DNA from: Azospirillum sp. SYSU D00513
Lineage (GTDB): Bacteria > Pseudomonadota > Alphaproteobacteria > Azospirillales > Azospirillaceae
Direction of reading: 5' to 3'
Assembly (NCBI RefSeq): GCF_017356015.1
Contig: NZ_JAFIQV010000022.1
Coordinates: 46,830-110,829 of the forward strand
Length of the DNA: 64,000 nt
Shown in pieces: positions 27,234-36,444 of this stretch (position 1 is the first letter of the stretch; each line of letters opens with the position of its first letter). The translations under genes were made by a program, and so were the position numbers. The notes below the pieces were generated by a model. It ran no database searches. It saw nothing but the letters and a program-made list of their open reading frames with translations, and was not told the DNA's origin.

Positions 27234-27719
27234 TCAGTGAATGCGGATGACGGCGGGGTCCGGCTCCTCCGCCCCCTCCCGTGCCTCCGGCGCGCCGACC
27301 CGCGCCAGCAGCTCGTCCGCGTCGGGCAGCCCGCCCATCAGCTCCGCCAGCTGCGATAGCAGCGCCGGGGCCACGCCTCCGGCGAGCGTCACCACCGGCG
27401 AGGGGCCGGGGAGCGTCGCGCAGAAGCCGACGATGTCCTCGAACATCGTCACGGCGACGCGGCGCGCTTGCGTCTGCGCGCCGCCCTCGGCCGGAAGCGT
27501 TGCGGGGGCCTCCGAAGGGCCGCGCCGCAGGCGGTTCACGATCAGGAATTCCCGGACTCCGTCGTCGAACACGCGCGCCGCCATGTAGCCGAGCTGCTCG
27601 TCCAGGATGGCGCGGGTGCGGTGCAGCCCGGCCAGGATGCCGGCCGCCACCTCCTCGCGCGAGGCACGCCGCGCCGCGTTGGCGGCGGTCATGCCGATGA
27701 GCTGTGCGATGATCATCAT
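27234..27719 (-). CDS. hypothetical protein
   Basis: 161 residues, no signal peptide or membrane segment, rich in Ala, Arg and Glu. The first 65 residues (REEVAAGILAGLHRTRAILD and around) look helical; the C-terminal third is acidic and low-complexity. I do not recognise a family. A good Shine-Dalgarno (GGGGGAGG, about 8 nt upstream) supports the start at MMII. The plus strand also has open frames here, but they lack ribosome sites. It converges on the beta-propeller gene. Confidence 0.6.
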   Translation of the reverse strand: MMIIAQLIGMTAANAARRASREEVAAGILAGLHRTRAILDEQLGYMAARVFDDGVREFLIVNRLRRGPSEAPATLPAEGGAQTQARRVAVTMFEDIVGFCATLPGPSPVVTLAGGVAPALLSQLAELMGGLPDADELLARVGAPEAREGAEEPDPAVIRIH

Positions 27720-27968
27720 GACCGCGCCTCCCCCTTACGGGAGGGGGGAGCGGCGGTGCGTCCCCAAACCGACGTCCTGCGCATGGCAACCTCCGTGGAG
27801 CGATAGCCTGGCGGCGCCGCGCCCATCCCAGGAATCGGGCGCACGCCGCACGACGAACCGTGCCGGACCCGCGCCGAAGGGGCGTCCGGCGGCGGGGGAT
27901 TTGGGATTTTCTGGAAGGATGTCAAGAGGTTGATGGCTGCGGAAAGGCCGTGGACGGCGTCCGCGCGG

Positions 27969-28169
27969 TCACCCTTCGGCCCGCAACGCTTCCGTCACGT
28001 TGAAGCTGGCCGCCCACACCTCCGCCTGCGACCGGGACAGCCCCGTCAGCCAGCGGCCGGCGGCCTGCGCGTACACGCCGGTCTCGCGGTCCACGACGCT
28101 CCACCGCCCGTCCTGGTCCGGGCGGGTGGCATAGCGCGATGCGGGCGGAGGGGCATGGCGGTCGGGCAT
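27969..28169 (-). CDS. possible small hypothetical protein
   Basis: About 66 residues from the Met at 28169; a longer version could start at 28277. The sequence has a plausible folded segment (GRWSVVDRETGVYAQAAGRW) followed by a helix, reminiscent of small uncharacterised proteins with a W-x-V-x-D start, but no ribosome-binding site precedes either start. The region 27720-28411 otherwise contains only a GC-rich hairpin near 27728-27750 and nothing else I can name. Confidence 0.35.
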   Translation of the reverse strand: MPDRHAPPPASRYATRPDQDGRWSVVDRETGVYAQAAGRWLTGLSRSQAEVWAASFNVTEALRAEG

Positions 28170-28411
28170 GGGAGGAGAATGCGGCAGTATGCCGTTGCCG
28201 TGAAGATGCCGTTGCAAATTGTGGCATACCGCAGCAATCGCACACGTCCGTAGGAGTTGCCTGCCTGTTCGTGACATCCCTGCCCGCTCTTGCGCACCCG
28301 CGAAAGGCTCCTAAATCTCGCGCGCTCCGGCGCCCGGGCGGGGAGGTTCCGCCCAGGCGCCGGAAGGCCTGACTTCATTGCCGATGCTTGCTTTCACGAG
28401 GGGTGTTGCTG

Positions 28412-29500
28412 ATGAAGATCGCGCAGATCGCACCGCTGATCGAGCGGGTCCCGCCCAAGCTGTACGGGGGGACCGAGCGCATCGTTTCCTATCTGACCGA
28501 GGAGCTGGTCCGGCAGGGCCACGAGGTGACTCTGTTCGCCAGCGCGGACTCGATCACCTCGGCGGAACTGGTTCCCTGTTGCGACACAGCCCTGCGGCTG
28601 AACCCGCGGGTGCAGGATCCGCTTCCCTACATCACGATGATGCTGGAGCAGGTTCGCCGCCGCGCCGCCGATTTCGACGTCCTGCATTTCCACATCGACT
28701 ATCTGCATTTCCCCCTGTTCCGCGACATCGCCGGCCGCACCGTGACCACGCTGCACGGACGGCTGGACCTGCCGGACCTGCGGCCACTCTACCGCGCCTT
28801 CCCGGACATGCCCCTGGTGTCCATCTCCGACGACCAGCGCCGGCCGATGCCACCGGTCAATTGGGCAGGGACGGTGTATCACGGGCTGCCGAGGAACCTC
28901 CTGTCCTTCTCGCCCGAGCCGCGCGAGGGCTATCTCGCCTTCCTGGGGCGCATCTCGCCGGAGAAGGGGCCGGACCGCGCCATCGAGATCGCCAGGCGAG
29001 CCGGCCTGCCGCTGAGGATCGCGGCCAAGATCGACAAGGCCGACCGACCCTACTGGGAGACGGTGGTCGAACCCATGATCCGCAACGCGCCGGAGGTGGA
29101 GTTCATCGGCGAGATCCGGGAGTCCGAAAAGGCCTCCTTCCTCGGCGGCGCGCGCGCCCTGCTCTTCCCCGTGGACTGGCCCGAGCCCTTCGGGCTGGTC
29201 ATGATCGAGGCCATGGCCTGTGGCACGCCGGTGATCGCATTCGGCCGAGGATCGGTTCCGGAGGTGATCGACCACGGCGTCACCGGCTATGTGGTGGAGG
29301 ACATCGATCAGGCCGTGGCCGCGCTGGACCGCCTCGACGAGCTGGATCGGGCGGAGGTCCGGGCCATGTTCGAGCGCCGCTTCTCGGTGGAACGCATGGC
29401 CGGCGACTATGTCGACATCTACCGGAGGCTCGGAGGCGCCGGCGTCCTGCCGCCCCAGCCGACGCGCCATCCGGAGCTGTCGCTGGAGGTGGCCGCCTGA
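28412..29500 (+). CDS. glycosyltransferase family 4
   Basis: 362-residue GT-B glycosyltransferase, cytosolic. N-terminal acceptor domain starts MKIAQIAPLIERVPPKLYGG; the C-terminal nucleotide-sugar domain has YLAFLGRISPEKGPDRAIEI and the E-x7-E signature PEPFGLVMIEAMACGTPVIA. This subgroup (start ...YGGTERIVSYL) is common beside amylo-1,6-glucosidase-like genes, as here (35 nt downstream), suggesting joint action on a glucan or glycoside. The Met at 28412 is preferred (GAGGGG 8 nt upstream) over 28388. Acceptor and donor are not deducible. Confidence 0.9.
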   Translation: MKIAQIAPLIERVPPKLYGGTERIVSYLTEELVRQGHEVTLFASADSITSAELVPCCDTALRLNPRVQDPLPYITMMLEQVRRRAADFDVLHFHIDYLHFPLFRDIAGRTVTTLHGRLDLPDLRPLYRAFPDMPLVSISDDQRRPMPPVNWAGTVYHGLPRNLLSFSPEPREGYLAFLGRISPEKGPDRAIEIARRAGLPLRIAAKIDKADRPYWETVVEPMIRNAPEVEFIGEIRESEKASFLGGARALLFPVDWPEPFGLVMIEAMACGTPVIAFGRGSVPEVIDHGVTGYVVEDIDQAVAALDRLDELDRAEVRAMFERRFSVERMAGDYVDIYRRLGGAGVLPPQPTRHPELSLEVAA

Positions 29501-29534
29501 GGCCCGCACGGACGCCCCTGCAAGGGAGATTTCC

Positions 29535-31754
29535 ATGCCGAATTCCATCGCGGCCCCTTCCGCCATGCCGCCGTCCGGGCCGGTTCCGGACGCCGTGGGG
29601 GTGGGTATCCCGCAATTCTACATTCCCGCCACGGCCTCCCTCCAGGAGCGCCGGCCCCGCACGCTGAAGCACGGCGACAGCTTTGCCCTGTTCGACCACA
29701 ACGGCGACGTCTCCTCCGGCCCCGGCAGCCCGGAGGGGCTGTTCCACGAGAACACGCGCCACCTCTCGCACTTCGCCCTGACCATCGGCGGCCAGCGCCC
29801 GATGCTGCTGACCTCCACCCTGCGGGAGGACAACGCCGCCCTGATCTGCGACCTGACCAACCCCGACCTGATGCAGGACGGGCGGGTCGTGCTCGAGCGC
29901 GATCTGATCAACATCCGGCGGCTGAAGTTCCTGTGGGAGGGGGGCTGCCACGAGCGGCTGCGCATCCGCAACTATTCCGACCGCGCGCAACGGCTGCGGC
30001 TGGAGCTGACCTTCGCGGCGGACTTCGCCGACCTGTTCGAGGTGCGGGGCTCCCGCCGCGAGCGCCGGGGGCAGACACACGCGCCGGTCCGCGGGCACGA
30101 CACGGTGCTGCTCGCCTACACGGGGCTGGACGGGCGGCGGCGGACGACGCGGCTGCGCTTCGATCCTGCGCCGGTGCTGCTGACCGACGGCAGCGCAGTC
30201 TTCGAACTGGAGGTTCCGGCCCAGGGCCGGGCCGTGCTGCACGTCGAGGCCGCCTGCAACGCCGGGGAGCCCACCCGGCCCGTGCGGGAGGCCTTTACCC
30301 TGGCGATCCGGGATGCGCGGCGCGCGCTGCGCCAATCCTCCTCCCGCGCGGCCTCGGTGACGACCTCGAACGAGATCTTCAACGAGGCCGCGCGGCGGTC
30401 GGTGGCCGACCTCTACATGCTGATGACCGACAAGCCGGGCGGTCCCTACCCCTACGCAGGCATCCCCTGGTTCAGCACGCCCTTCGGGCGGGACGGCATC
30501 ATCACCGCCTTCCAGATGCTCTGGATGGACCCGGAGGTGGCGCGCGGCGTGCTGCGCTTCCTGGCGGACCACCAGGCCACCGAGGAGAACCCGGCCGCCG
30601 ATGCCGAGCCGGGCAAGATCCTGCACGAAATGCGCGACGGCGAGATGGCCGAGCTGGGCGAGGTGCCCTTCCGACGCTATTACGGCAGCGTCGATTCCAC
30701 GCCGCTCTTCCTGATGCTGGCCGGCGCCTATCTGGAGCGCACGGGCGACCTGGACACATTGATGGCGCTCTGGCCGCACATCGAAGCGGCGTTGGGCTGG
30801 ATCGACCGGTACGGGGACCGCGACGGCGACGGCTTCGTCGAGTATGGCCGCCGCACGAAGGAGGGGCTGGCCAATCAGGGCTGGAAGGACAGCTATGATT
30901 CCGTTTTTCACGCAGACGGACGGCTTGCCGCCGGCCCCATCGCGCTGTGCGAGGTGCAGGGCTACGTCTTCGCGGGCAAACGCGCCGCCGCCGCCATCGC
31001 GCGGGAGCTGGAACGCCCGGAGCGGGCCGAGGCGCTGGAGGACGAGGCGGAGGCGCTGCGCCGCCGCTTCGAGGAGCGTTTCTGGTGCGAGGAGATCGGC
31101 AGCTACGCCCTGGCGCTGGACGGGGACAAGGCGCCCTGCCGGGTGCGCAGCTCCAACGCCGGCCACGCGCTGTTCACCGGCATCGCCTCGCCCGACCGGG
31201 CGGCGCGGGTGGTGGAGGGCCTGATGAGCCCGGCCGGATTCTCCGGCTGGGGCATCCGCACGGCCGCCGTGGGCAGCGCCCGCTACAACCCGATGTCCTA
31301 TCACAACGGGTCGGTCTGGCCGCACGACAACGCGCTGATCGCGCTGGGCTTCTCCCGCTACGGCCACCAGGAGGCGGTGGCCCGGCTGTTCGAGGGCCTT
31401 TTCGCCGCCTCGATGCACATGGACCTGCGGCGCCTGCCGGAACTGTTCTGCGGCTTTCCCCGGCGGCGCGCGACGGGGCCGACGGCCTATCCGGTCGCCT
31501 GCATCCCGCAGGCCTGGGCGGCGGCAACGCCCTTTGCCCTGCTTCAGGCGGCGCTGGGCCTGCGCTTCCAGCCTCGGGAAAAACGGGTCCAGCTGGAGCG
31601 GCCGTCCCTGCCGGCCTTCCTGGACGAGGTCGTGCTGCGCAACCTGCGGCTCGGCGACGCATCGCTGGACCTGCTGGTGCGGCGTCATGGGGACGGCGTC
31701 GTGGTCCGTCCGCTGGCACGCCGGGGAGAGGTGACGGTCGCCGTCCTGAGCTGA
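29535..31754 (+). CDS. amylo-alpha-1,6-glucosidase (glycogen-debranching-like)
   Basis: 739 residues. An N-terminal beta-rich GDE_N-type domain (~30-250, with SPEGLFHENTRHLSHFAL) precedes an (alpha/alpha)6-barrel glucosidase domain (~280-700). Motifs: YPYAGIPWFSTPFGRDGII near residue 305, GLANQGWKDSYDSVFHADG with a probable catalytic aspartate, and YHNGSVWPHDNALIALG. It should cleave alpha-1,6 branches or a related glucoside. Start at 29535 after GGGAG; the open frame extends further upstream but lies inside the previous gene. A strong hairpin follows. Confidence 0.92.
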   Translation: MPNSIAAPSAMPPSGPVPDAVGVGIPQFYIPATASLQERRPRTLKHGDSFALFDHNGDVSSGPGSPEGLFHENTRHLSHFALTIGGQRPMLLTSTLREDNAALICDLTNPDLMQDGRVVLERDLINIRRLKFLWEGGCHERLRIRNYSDRAQRLRLELTFAADFADLFEVRGSRRERRGQTHAPVRGHDTVLLAYTGLDGRRRTTRLRFDPAPVLLTDGSAVFELEVPAQGRAVLHVEAACNAGEPTRPVREAFTLAIRDARRALRQSSSRAASVTTSNEIFNEAARRSVADLYMLMTDKPGGPYPYAGIPWFSTPFGRDGIITAFQMLWMDPEVARGVLRFLADHQATEENPAADAEPGKILHEMRDGEMAELGEVPFRRYYGSVDSTPLFLMLAGAYLERTGDLDTLMALWPHIEAALGWIDRYGDRDGDGFVEYGRRTKEGLANQGWKDSYDSVFHADGRLAAGPIALCEVQGYVFAGKRAAAAIARELERPERAEALEDEAEALRRRFEERFWCEEIGSYALALDGDKAPCRVRSSNAGHALFTGIASPDRAARVVEGLMSPAGFSGWGIRTAAVGSARYNPMSYHNGSVWPHDNALIALGFSRYGHQEAVARLFEGLFAASMHMDLRRLPELFCGFPRRRATGPTAYPVACIPQAWAAATPFALLQAALGLRFQPREKRVQLERPSLPAFLDEVVLRNLRLGDASLDLLVRRHGDGVVVRPLARRGEVTVAVLS

Positions 31755-31779
31755 CCCGGAAGGTCCGGCTCAAAGGAAC

Positions 31780-31818
31780 AAGAAGCCGCGCCGCCCCATG
31801 GGGACGGCGCGGCTTCTT
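31780..31818. terminator. bidirectional terminator
   Basis: A 14-bp stem (AAGAAGCCGCGCCG at 31780-31793 with its complement at 31805-31818) with CCCC/GGGG extending into the loop. It lies between two convergent genes and serves both. Confidence 0.85.
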
Positions 31819-31849
31819 CAACAGGAGCCTCCCTTACAGGAGGTCCGGA

Positions 31850-32218
31850 TCACTTGGAGGCGAGATAGGCGATCAGGTCCTTGCGGGTCTGCTCGTTCTT
31901 CTGGCCGGCATAGACCATCTTGTTGCCGGGCACGGTGCCCTTCGGGTCGGCCAGCCACTTGTCCAGCGTCGCCTCGTCCCAGGTCAGGCCGGACTCCTGG
32001 AGGGCCTTGGAGTAGCTGAAGCCCTCGACCGCTGCGGCCTTGCGGCCGACGACGCCGGCCAGGTGCGGGCCGGCCTTGTTCTTCCCGGCCTCGACCGTGT
32101 GGCAGGCGGCGCAGGCGCGGAAGGCCTTCTCGCCGGCGGCGGCGTCCTGCGCCATCGCCTGCGGGGCGAAGGTCACGGCGAGCGCGAGGGTCGCGGCGGC
32201 CAGGGTGATCTTGCTCAT
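31850..32218 (-). CDS. class I cytochrome c (c2/c550 type)
   Basis: 122 residues with a signal peptide ending near AMAQ (residue 24). Heme is attached through CAACH (residues 36-40), and the distal Met ligand is in NKMVYAG. Small soluble periplasmic electron carrier. In this neighbourhood it could carry electrons from XoxG to the terminal oxidase, a guess based only on proximity. It lies 70 nt downstream of the cofactor gene cluster on the same strand but has its own AGGGA site. Confidence 0.93.
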   Translation of the reverse strand: MSKITLAAATLALAVTFAPQAMAQDAAAGEKAFRACAACHTVEAGKNKAGPHLAGVVGRKAAAVEGFSYSKALQESGLTWDEATLDKWLADPKGTVPGNKMVYAGQKNEQTRKDLIAYLASK

Positions 32219-32288
32219 GGTTGGATTCCCTTTCTTGGATATGCTTGGCTAACACACGAGACGTGCGGATGGTGGCTTCCGCGCGACG

Positions 32289-33083
32289 CTACGCCCGGGC
32301 CTCCGCGCTGAAGCCCTTGTGGAAAGGCCCGCGGGACGCGCCCGTTCCCGAGGAGGCACCCGAGGCGGGCAGCGCCGCCGTCATGGCCGCGGCCACCCGC
32401 GCGACCGCCGTGGGGTCGATCGCCCCGGTGCGGCCGCGGGCGCCGCACAAGGCCCCCCGGAATCCCAGATAGTCGGCACCGGCCGCCCGGAGCGGCGCGA
32501 TGTCCGGCAGGCGGAGCGACCCGGCGAGCCCGCTCATCAGGCCGAGCGCCCGGGCCTCCTCCACGAATGTAGTCAGTCCCTCATGCCCGCGCCCTTCGCG
32601 CAGGCTGCGACCTTTCGTCGCCGTGTCCAGCATGACGCCCGCGAAGCCGGCGCGGGCGGCGGCCTCCAGCGGCGTCCGGCCGGGCCAGAGGTCGGCGAAG
32701 AAGACGGCGACCAGCCGCACCCCATCCGCCGCGAGGCTGCCCAGCGCCTCCAGGCAGGCGAGCGGGTCGCCGCCCTCCGGCCCGGCCGGGGCAATCCCCG
32801 CCTTGACGTAATCGACCCCGGTCGCGGCCATGGCGCGCGCGGCGGCGAGCATGGCGACCGGCTCCATGGGCAGGTCGCCGATGGTGGCGCTGAGGCGCGG
32901 CCGGGCGGCATCGTCCGCAAGGGATCGGACCACGGCGGCGACGCGCTCCGCCGGCCAGGCGCCGAGTGCGCCGCGGGACGGGTCCTTCAGGTCGAGGATG
33001 TCCGGGCGGGCGGCGCGGACAAAGGCGATCTCCGCCTCGTCGGCGACGCTGGCGAGCCAGCCCGTGCGGATGGCGTGGGTCAC
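32289..33083 (-). CDS. mfnB: (5-formylfuran-3-yl)methyl phosphate synthase (MfnB-like)
   Basis: 264-residue TIM-barrel enzyme that builds the furan ring of methanofuran/methylofuran from glyceraldehyde-3-phosphate. Conserved signature ILDLKDPSRGALGAWP near residue 29 with the catalytic lysine, VDYVKAGI, and GVMLDTATKGRSL. The GTG start overlaps the stop of the upstream DUF447 gene (GTGA). The last ~25 residues are Ser/Ala/Gly-rich and probably disordered. Supplies the methylofuran needed by the Fhc complex encoded 8 kb away. Confidence 0.88.
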   Translation of the reverse strand: MTHAIRTGWLASVADEAEIAFVRAARPDILDLKDPSRGALGAWPAERVAAVVRSLADDAARPRLSATIGDLPMEPVAMLAAARAMAATGVDYVKAGIAPAGPEGGDPLACLEALGSLAADGVRLVAVFFADLWPGRTPLEAAARAGFAGVMLDTATKGRSLREGRGHEGLTTFVEEARALGLMSGLAGSLRLPDIAPLRAAGADYLGFRGALCGARGRTGAIDPTAVARVAAAMTAALPASGASSGTGASRGPFHKGFSAEARA

Positions 33084-33649
33084 GGGTTGGCCTCGCGCCA
33101 GGCGGCGATCCGCTCCATCAGCCAGTCCCAGGCCTCCTGCTCGGCAGGGCCGGCGGTCTTGGTGATGGCGATGGTGAGGTAGGCGATCTCCGCGTCGATC
33201 TTTTCGGCCGGCAGCATGTGCAGGCGGCTGATGAGCACCGCCGCCTCGACGACGGCGGCCTGGGCGCGGTTGAGGCCCAGGAAGGGACGGTGGTTCTCGC
33301 CATGGATCACGCGGCAGACCAGCCGGGGGCGGATCTCGTCCTCCTCCACCTCGACCACCTCGATCTCCTCATGGGAGAGCGTGCCGTCGAGGATGGGGGC
33401 GGTAACGTGCCGGGCGTCGCGCAGGGGCCAGTCGCGCTTGCGGCCGCTGACGCAACCGGCGATCACCCGGACCTCGTCGGTGTAGTTCACCACCGCGCAG
33501 CGCGTGGCGAGCATGTTGTCGAGCGTGCGGGACGGGCGGAAGGGCGCCAGGATGTAGCGGTCACCCTCCACCGTCACGCCCATGGGCGCGATGTGCGGGC
33601 GGCCGTCCGGGCCGCGCGTGGTGATGACGGTTTCGCGGATCAGCGGCAT
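33080..33649 (-). CDS. DUF447 family flavin-reductase-like protein
   Basis: 189 residues; N-terminal split-barrel FMN-binding type fold (ETVITTRGPDGRPHIAPMGV), then a helical tail. Archaeal and methylotroph members sit with methanopterin/methanofuran genes. A reductive step in cofactor synthesis is likely but not established. It is 3 nt after the dihydropteroate-synthase-like gene and overlaps mfnB, so it belongs to the same transcript. Confidence 0.82.
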   Translation of the reverse strand: MPLIRETVITTRGPDGRPHIAPMGVTVEGDRYILAPFRPSRTLDNMLATRCAVVNYTDEVRVIAGCVSGRKRDWPLRDARHVTAPILDGTLSHEEIEVVEVEEDEIRPRLVCRVIHGENHRPFLGLNRAQAAVVEAAVLISRLHMLPAEKIDAEIAYLTIAITKTAGPAEQEAWDWLMERIAAWREANP

Positions 33650-33652
33650 CTC

Positions 33653-35089
33653 TTACGGCGTCCTCTTGCCGCGGTCGCGGCGCGTCGGTCCCATGGCGTG
33701 GAAGGCGGCCTCGTCCTCGCGCGGCGAATCGACCGCCACGCCCCAGCGAAGCTCGTTGTCCTGGGTGTAGCGCTTGCCGAGCTGCCAGGCGATCTGCGCC
33801 CGCGCCAGTTCGACACCCAGGTAGAAGGCATGGCCCACGTCGCCCTCCAGTTCAAGCTTCGGGAAAAGATCGAACGGATCCGTGGCGACATGATGGCCGT
33901 CGCGGTTGTAGAGGTGGATTCCGTCGCGCGACGCCTCGATCCGGTAGTTGCGGTCGCGGATCATGGCCGCCGTCTCGGCGATCTGCTCGGGCGCGTTGGG
34001 GAAGGGTTTGCGGTCGCGCAGGCAGAGCAGCCCCTCGCCGAAGCCGCGCGGCATGGCCTGCGCCTCGCGCGCGGCGAAGAACTGGCGGCGGGCCACGTCG
34101 AACTCGCGCACGGCGCGGCGGCAGTGCGGACTGACCTGCACCGCCAGGACGGCGCCGATCCGCAGCTCCGAGATCACCCCCATCAGGATGGCGTTGATGC
34201 CCGAGGTGTCGGCGTCGGTCAGTTCGGTGACGTTGCCGATCCCCATCAGCATCTCAGCGTCCGGCCAGCGCTCCCGCACCGTGCGGTAGCGCAGCAGGGA
34301 GTCGGTGAAGCCGTAATGGATGGGCTCCAGGATCGGATCGACCAGGAAGCGCCGGCCCGTGGCGGAGAAACGCTCGATGGCGCGGGCGAGGCTGTCCATG
34401 TCGCGGGGCGTGGTCGGGATCAGGACGGGAACCGCCCCGCCCTCCTCCGCCAGATCCAGCGTGTCCTCGGTCAGGCTCAACAGATAGTCGGCGCCGGCCC
34501 GGTTGGCGCGGCGCAACTCGTCCGGGGCGAGGGAGTCCACGCTGACGGCGTGGCCCGCCGCGCGCAGGGCGGCGATCGCCTCCTCCAGATGGGGGAAGGC
34601 GGTGTCGGGCAGGCAACCGAGGTCGATCACGTCGGCGCCTTCGCCGCGCAAGGTGCCGGCGCGCGCGACGATGCCCTCGACGTCGAGGCGCGGCGCGTCC
34701 ACGATCTCCGCGAAGATCAGCGTGTCGTGGCGGCTGAGGTCGAGCGGCCGGGCCTGGCGGCGGAAATATTGCGGGAGATCCTCGATCTCGTCCGGGCCGC
34801 GGTCGAACCGGGTCCCGAAATGCGCCTCCAGCCGGTCCAGGTCGCCCCGGAAGCGGCCGGGCAGCAGCACGAGGTCCGCACCCTCGGTGGAGGCCAGGCG
34901 GCGCAGCACGATCTCCGTCGTGGCGAGTGCCGCCACCTTGATGCCGAGGTTGGCGACGGTCGCCCGGAATCCCAGCGGCTGCATCGACTCCAGGACGCGC
35001 CGGAGCCGCCCTTCCGCGAGATCGCCGGTCAGGAACAGGACATGCTCCGGCGTGGATGGGGCGGAGGCGGGCGGAGTGATTTCAGACAT
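33653..35089 (-). CDS. dihydropteroate synthase-like protein of the C1 cofactor cluster
   Basis: 478 residues. The centre has a pterin-binding TIM-barrel pattern (GADVIDLGCLPDTAF, VSVDSLAPDELRRANRAGAD, FLVDPILEPIHYGF, LMGIGNVTEL), resembling folate DHPS but flanked by an extra N-terminal ~150 residues (HVLFLTGDLAEGRLRRVLES) and a C-terminal ~100 residues. Methylotroph islands and methanogens have this gene; coupling of the pterin to ribofuranosylaminobenzene phosphate is the proposed role. Overlaps the kinase gene by 8 nt (ATGTCTGA), which sets the start. Confidence 0.85.
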   Translation of the reverse strand: MSEITPPASAPSTPEHVLFLTGDLAEGRLRRVLESMQPLGFRATVANLGIKVAALATTEIVLRRLASTEGADLVLLPGRFRGDLDRLEAHFGTRFDRGPDEIEDLPQYFRRQARPLDLSRHDTLIFAEIVDAPRLDVEGIVARAGTLRGEGADVIDLGCLPDTAFPHLEEAIAALRAAGHAVSVDSLAPDELRRANRAGADYLLSLTEDTLDLAEEGGAVPVLIPTTPRDMDSLARAIERFSATGRRFLVDPILEPIHYGFTDSLLRYRTVRERWPDAEMLMGIGNVTELTDADTSGINAILMGVISELRIGAVLAVQVSPHCRRAVREFDVARRQFFAAREAQAMPRGFGEGLLCLRDRKPFPNAPEQIAETAAMIRDRNYRIEASRDGIHLYNRDGHHVATDPFDLFPKLELEGDVGHAFYLGVELARAQIAWQLGKRYTQDNELRWGVAVDSPREDEAAFHAMGPTRRDRGKRTP

Positions 35090-35777
35090 TGGCGACTGCT
35101 TGGGCTGCTTCACGGGCATCGGGAAGAAGGCGCGTGCCGCAGGGCTCCTGCCCGTCCACCGCCGCGCCGAAGCCGGCGAGATCGTCGCGGGCAACGCAGA
35201 AGACCCCGGCGGAGAGCCCGGCCATGCGGTCCGGCAGGAGCGGATCGACGATGCCCTGCCCCGCCAGGAGGGCTGCCGGCACCGGGCCGGGCGGAAGACC
35301 GGCGGATTTCACCAGGACGAGCCGGTCGGCCCCGATCTCCCTGGCGAGCCAGGCGGCGATGCTATCGGAGGTCAGGTCCCAGCTCGCCGGCAGGTCGGCG
35401 CCCATCGCCATGGCGGCGGGCAGCCAGACCGCCGTGCGGCCGGCGCCGGCGATGGCGGCCGGGGTGGCGGCCGGGACGAGGCGGGGGTCGAGGTCGAGCA
35501 GCGCGTGGGCGTACTGCTCCATGGCGAGGATCGCCATGCGGTGGGCCGCCGCGTCGCCGATGCCGAGCCGGGGCTGGGCCTGACGCACCGCGTCGGCGAA
35601 GGGACCGCCGCCGGGCACGATCACGATCCGCACGCGCCGTTCGGCAGCCAGCCGGGAGAGCCAGGGGCGCAACGTGGCGCTATCCCACAGGCTGCCGCCC
35701 AGCTTCACTACCCAGAGTTCATTCGCACGGGTCTCGTTCGCCGCCCCGGCGCCGGGAGGCAGAAACGCGGAAGGCAT
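35082..35777 (-). CDS. amino acid kinase family protein (MfnE-like)
   Basis: 231 residues with the amino-acid-kinase fold: ELWVVKLGGSLWDS near residue 21, VIVPGGGPFADAVRQ, and DLTSDSIAAWLAREIGADRLVLVKSAG. In methanogens MfnE of this fold phosphorylates an aminomethylfuran intermediate of methanofuran; with mfnB in the same operon that role is reasonable here. ATG overlaps the folB-like stop by one base (TGATG), and its stop overlaps the next gene. Confidence 0.82.
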   Translation of the reverse strand: MPSAFLPPGAGAANETRANELWVVKLGGSLWDSATLRPWLSRLAAERRVRIVIVPGGGPFADAVRQAQPRLGIGDAAAHRMAILAMEQYAHALLDLDPRLVPAATPAAIAGAGRTAVWLPAAMAMGADLPASWDLTSDSIAAWLAREIGADRLVLVKSAGLPPGPVPAALLAGQGIVDPLLPDRMAGLSAGVFCVARDDLAGFGAAVDGQEPCGTRLLPDAREAAQAVANV

Positions 35778-36235
35778 CAGCGCCGGCCTTCCCGCCCACC
35801 CTCGATCACGATGCCGACACCGGCGGATTCCGGAACGATGTCGAGCTTTTCCACCTGCACCCGGGCGTGGACGGCGCGCGGGTCGGACAGGCACAGGCGC
35901 ATAAGCTGCTCGGCCAGAACCTCGACCAGCTGGATGTGATCCGAGGTCTGGAGCGCGCGGATGCCGTTGATGAGATACTCGTAGGAAACGACCGTGCTGA
36001 GATCGTCGGCGAAGGCGCGCTCTGGATGCTCGACCTTGACCGTCAGGTTGACGCGGACCCGCTGGGTGCGGCCCTTCTCATGCTCCCACACGCCGATGCG
36101 GAAGAACCCGACATAGTCGCGGATGGTGAGGTCGTAATGGCGCATGGCGCTCGGCACTCGGCTCGGCGGCTGGGGCGCTGGCTGCTGCATCAGATCCAGG
36201 ATCGAAGAGTAACCGGTTCGCAGATCATCAGGCAC
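35777..36235 (-). CDS. dihydroneopterin aldolase-like protein
   Basis: 152 residues; the C-terminal ~115 form a FolB-type fold (YDLTIRDYVGFFRIGVWEHE, VVSYEYLINGIRAL, HIQLVEVLAEQLMRLCL, ARVQVEKLDIVP). FolB cleaves dihydroneopterin to 6-hydroxymethyldihydropterin; inside this cluster it more likely supplies the pterin half of H4MPT than folate. GTG start at 36235 is chosen because GGGAGGAAA lies just upstream; longer starts have no ribosome site. First gene of the five-gene cofactor operon. Confidence 0.83.
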   Translation of the reverse strand: MPDDLRTGYSSILDLMQQPAPQPPSRVPSAMRHYDLTIRDYVGFFRIGVWEHEKGRTQRVRVNLTVKVEHPERAFADDLSTVVSYEYLINGIRALQTSDHIQLVEVLAEQLMRLCLSDPRAVHARVQVEKLDIVPESAGVGIVIEGGREGRR

Positions 36236-36444
36236 GCTTTCCTCCCATTCGAACCGTGTTTTCCGGCGACCGTGTTCTCCGGCCTTCGCCTGTCCGGACC
36301 CGCCTACCGGCCCGGGCGGCATAAACCCGGCGGGTTCCCTGCGGTTCGTTGGCCGCAGTATGGCCCGCATCCCGACGCCATTGCCACATATTTATCGGAG
36401 AAACCCTTGGCGCGACAGGGTGTTGCCCCCGTCCGAAAGTACCG

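Noticed and set aside
35082..35089. Possible frameshift or fusion between kinase and DHPS-like gene
   Set aside because: The overlap ATGTCTGA is a normal translational coupling; both proteins are full length with family-like ends.
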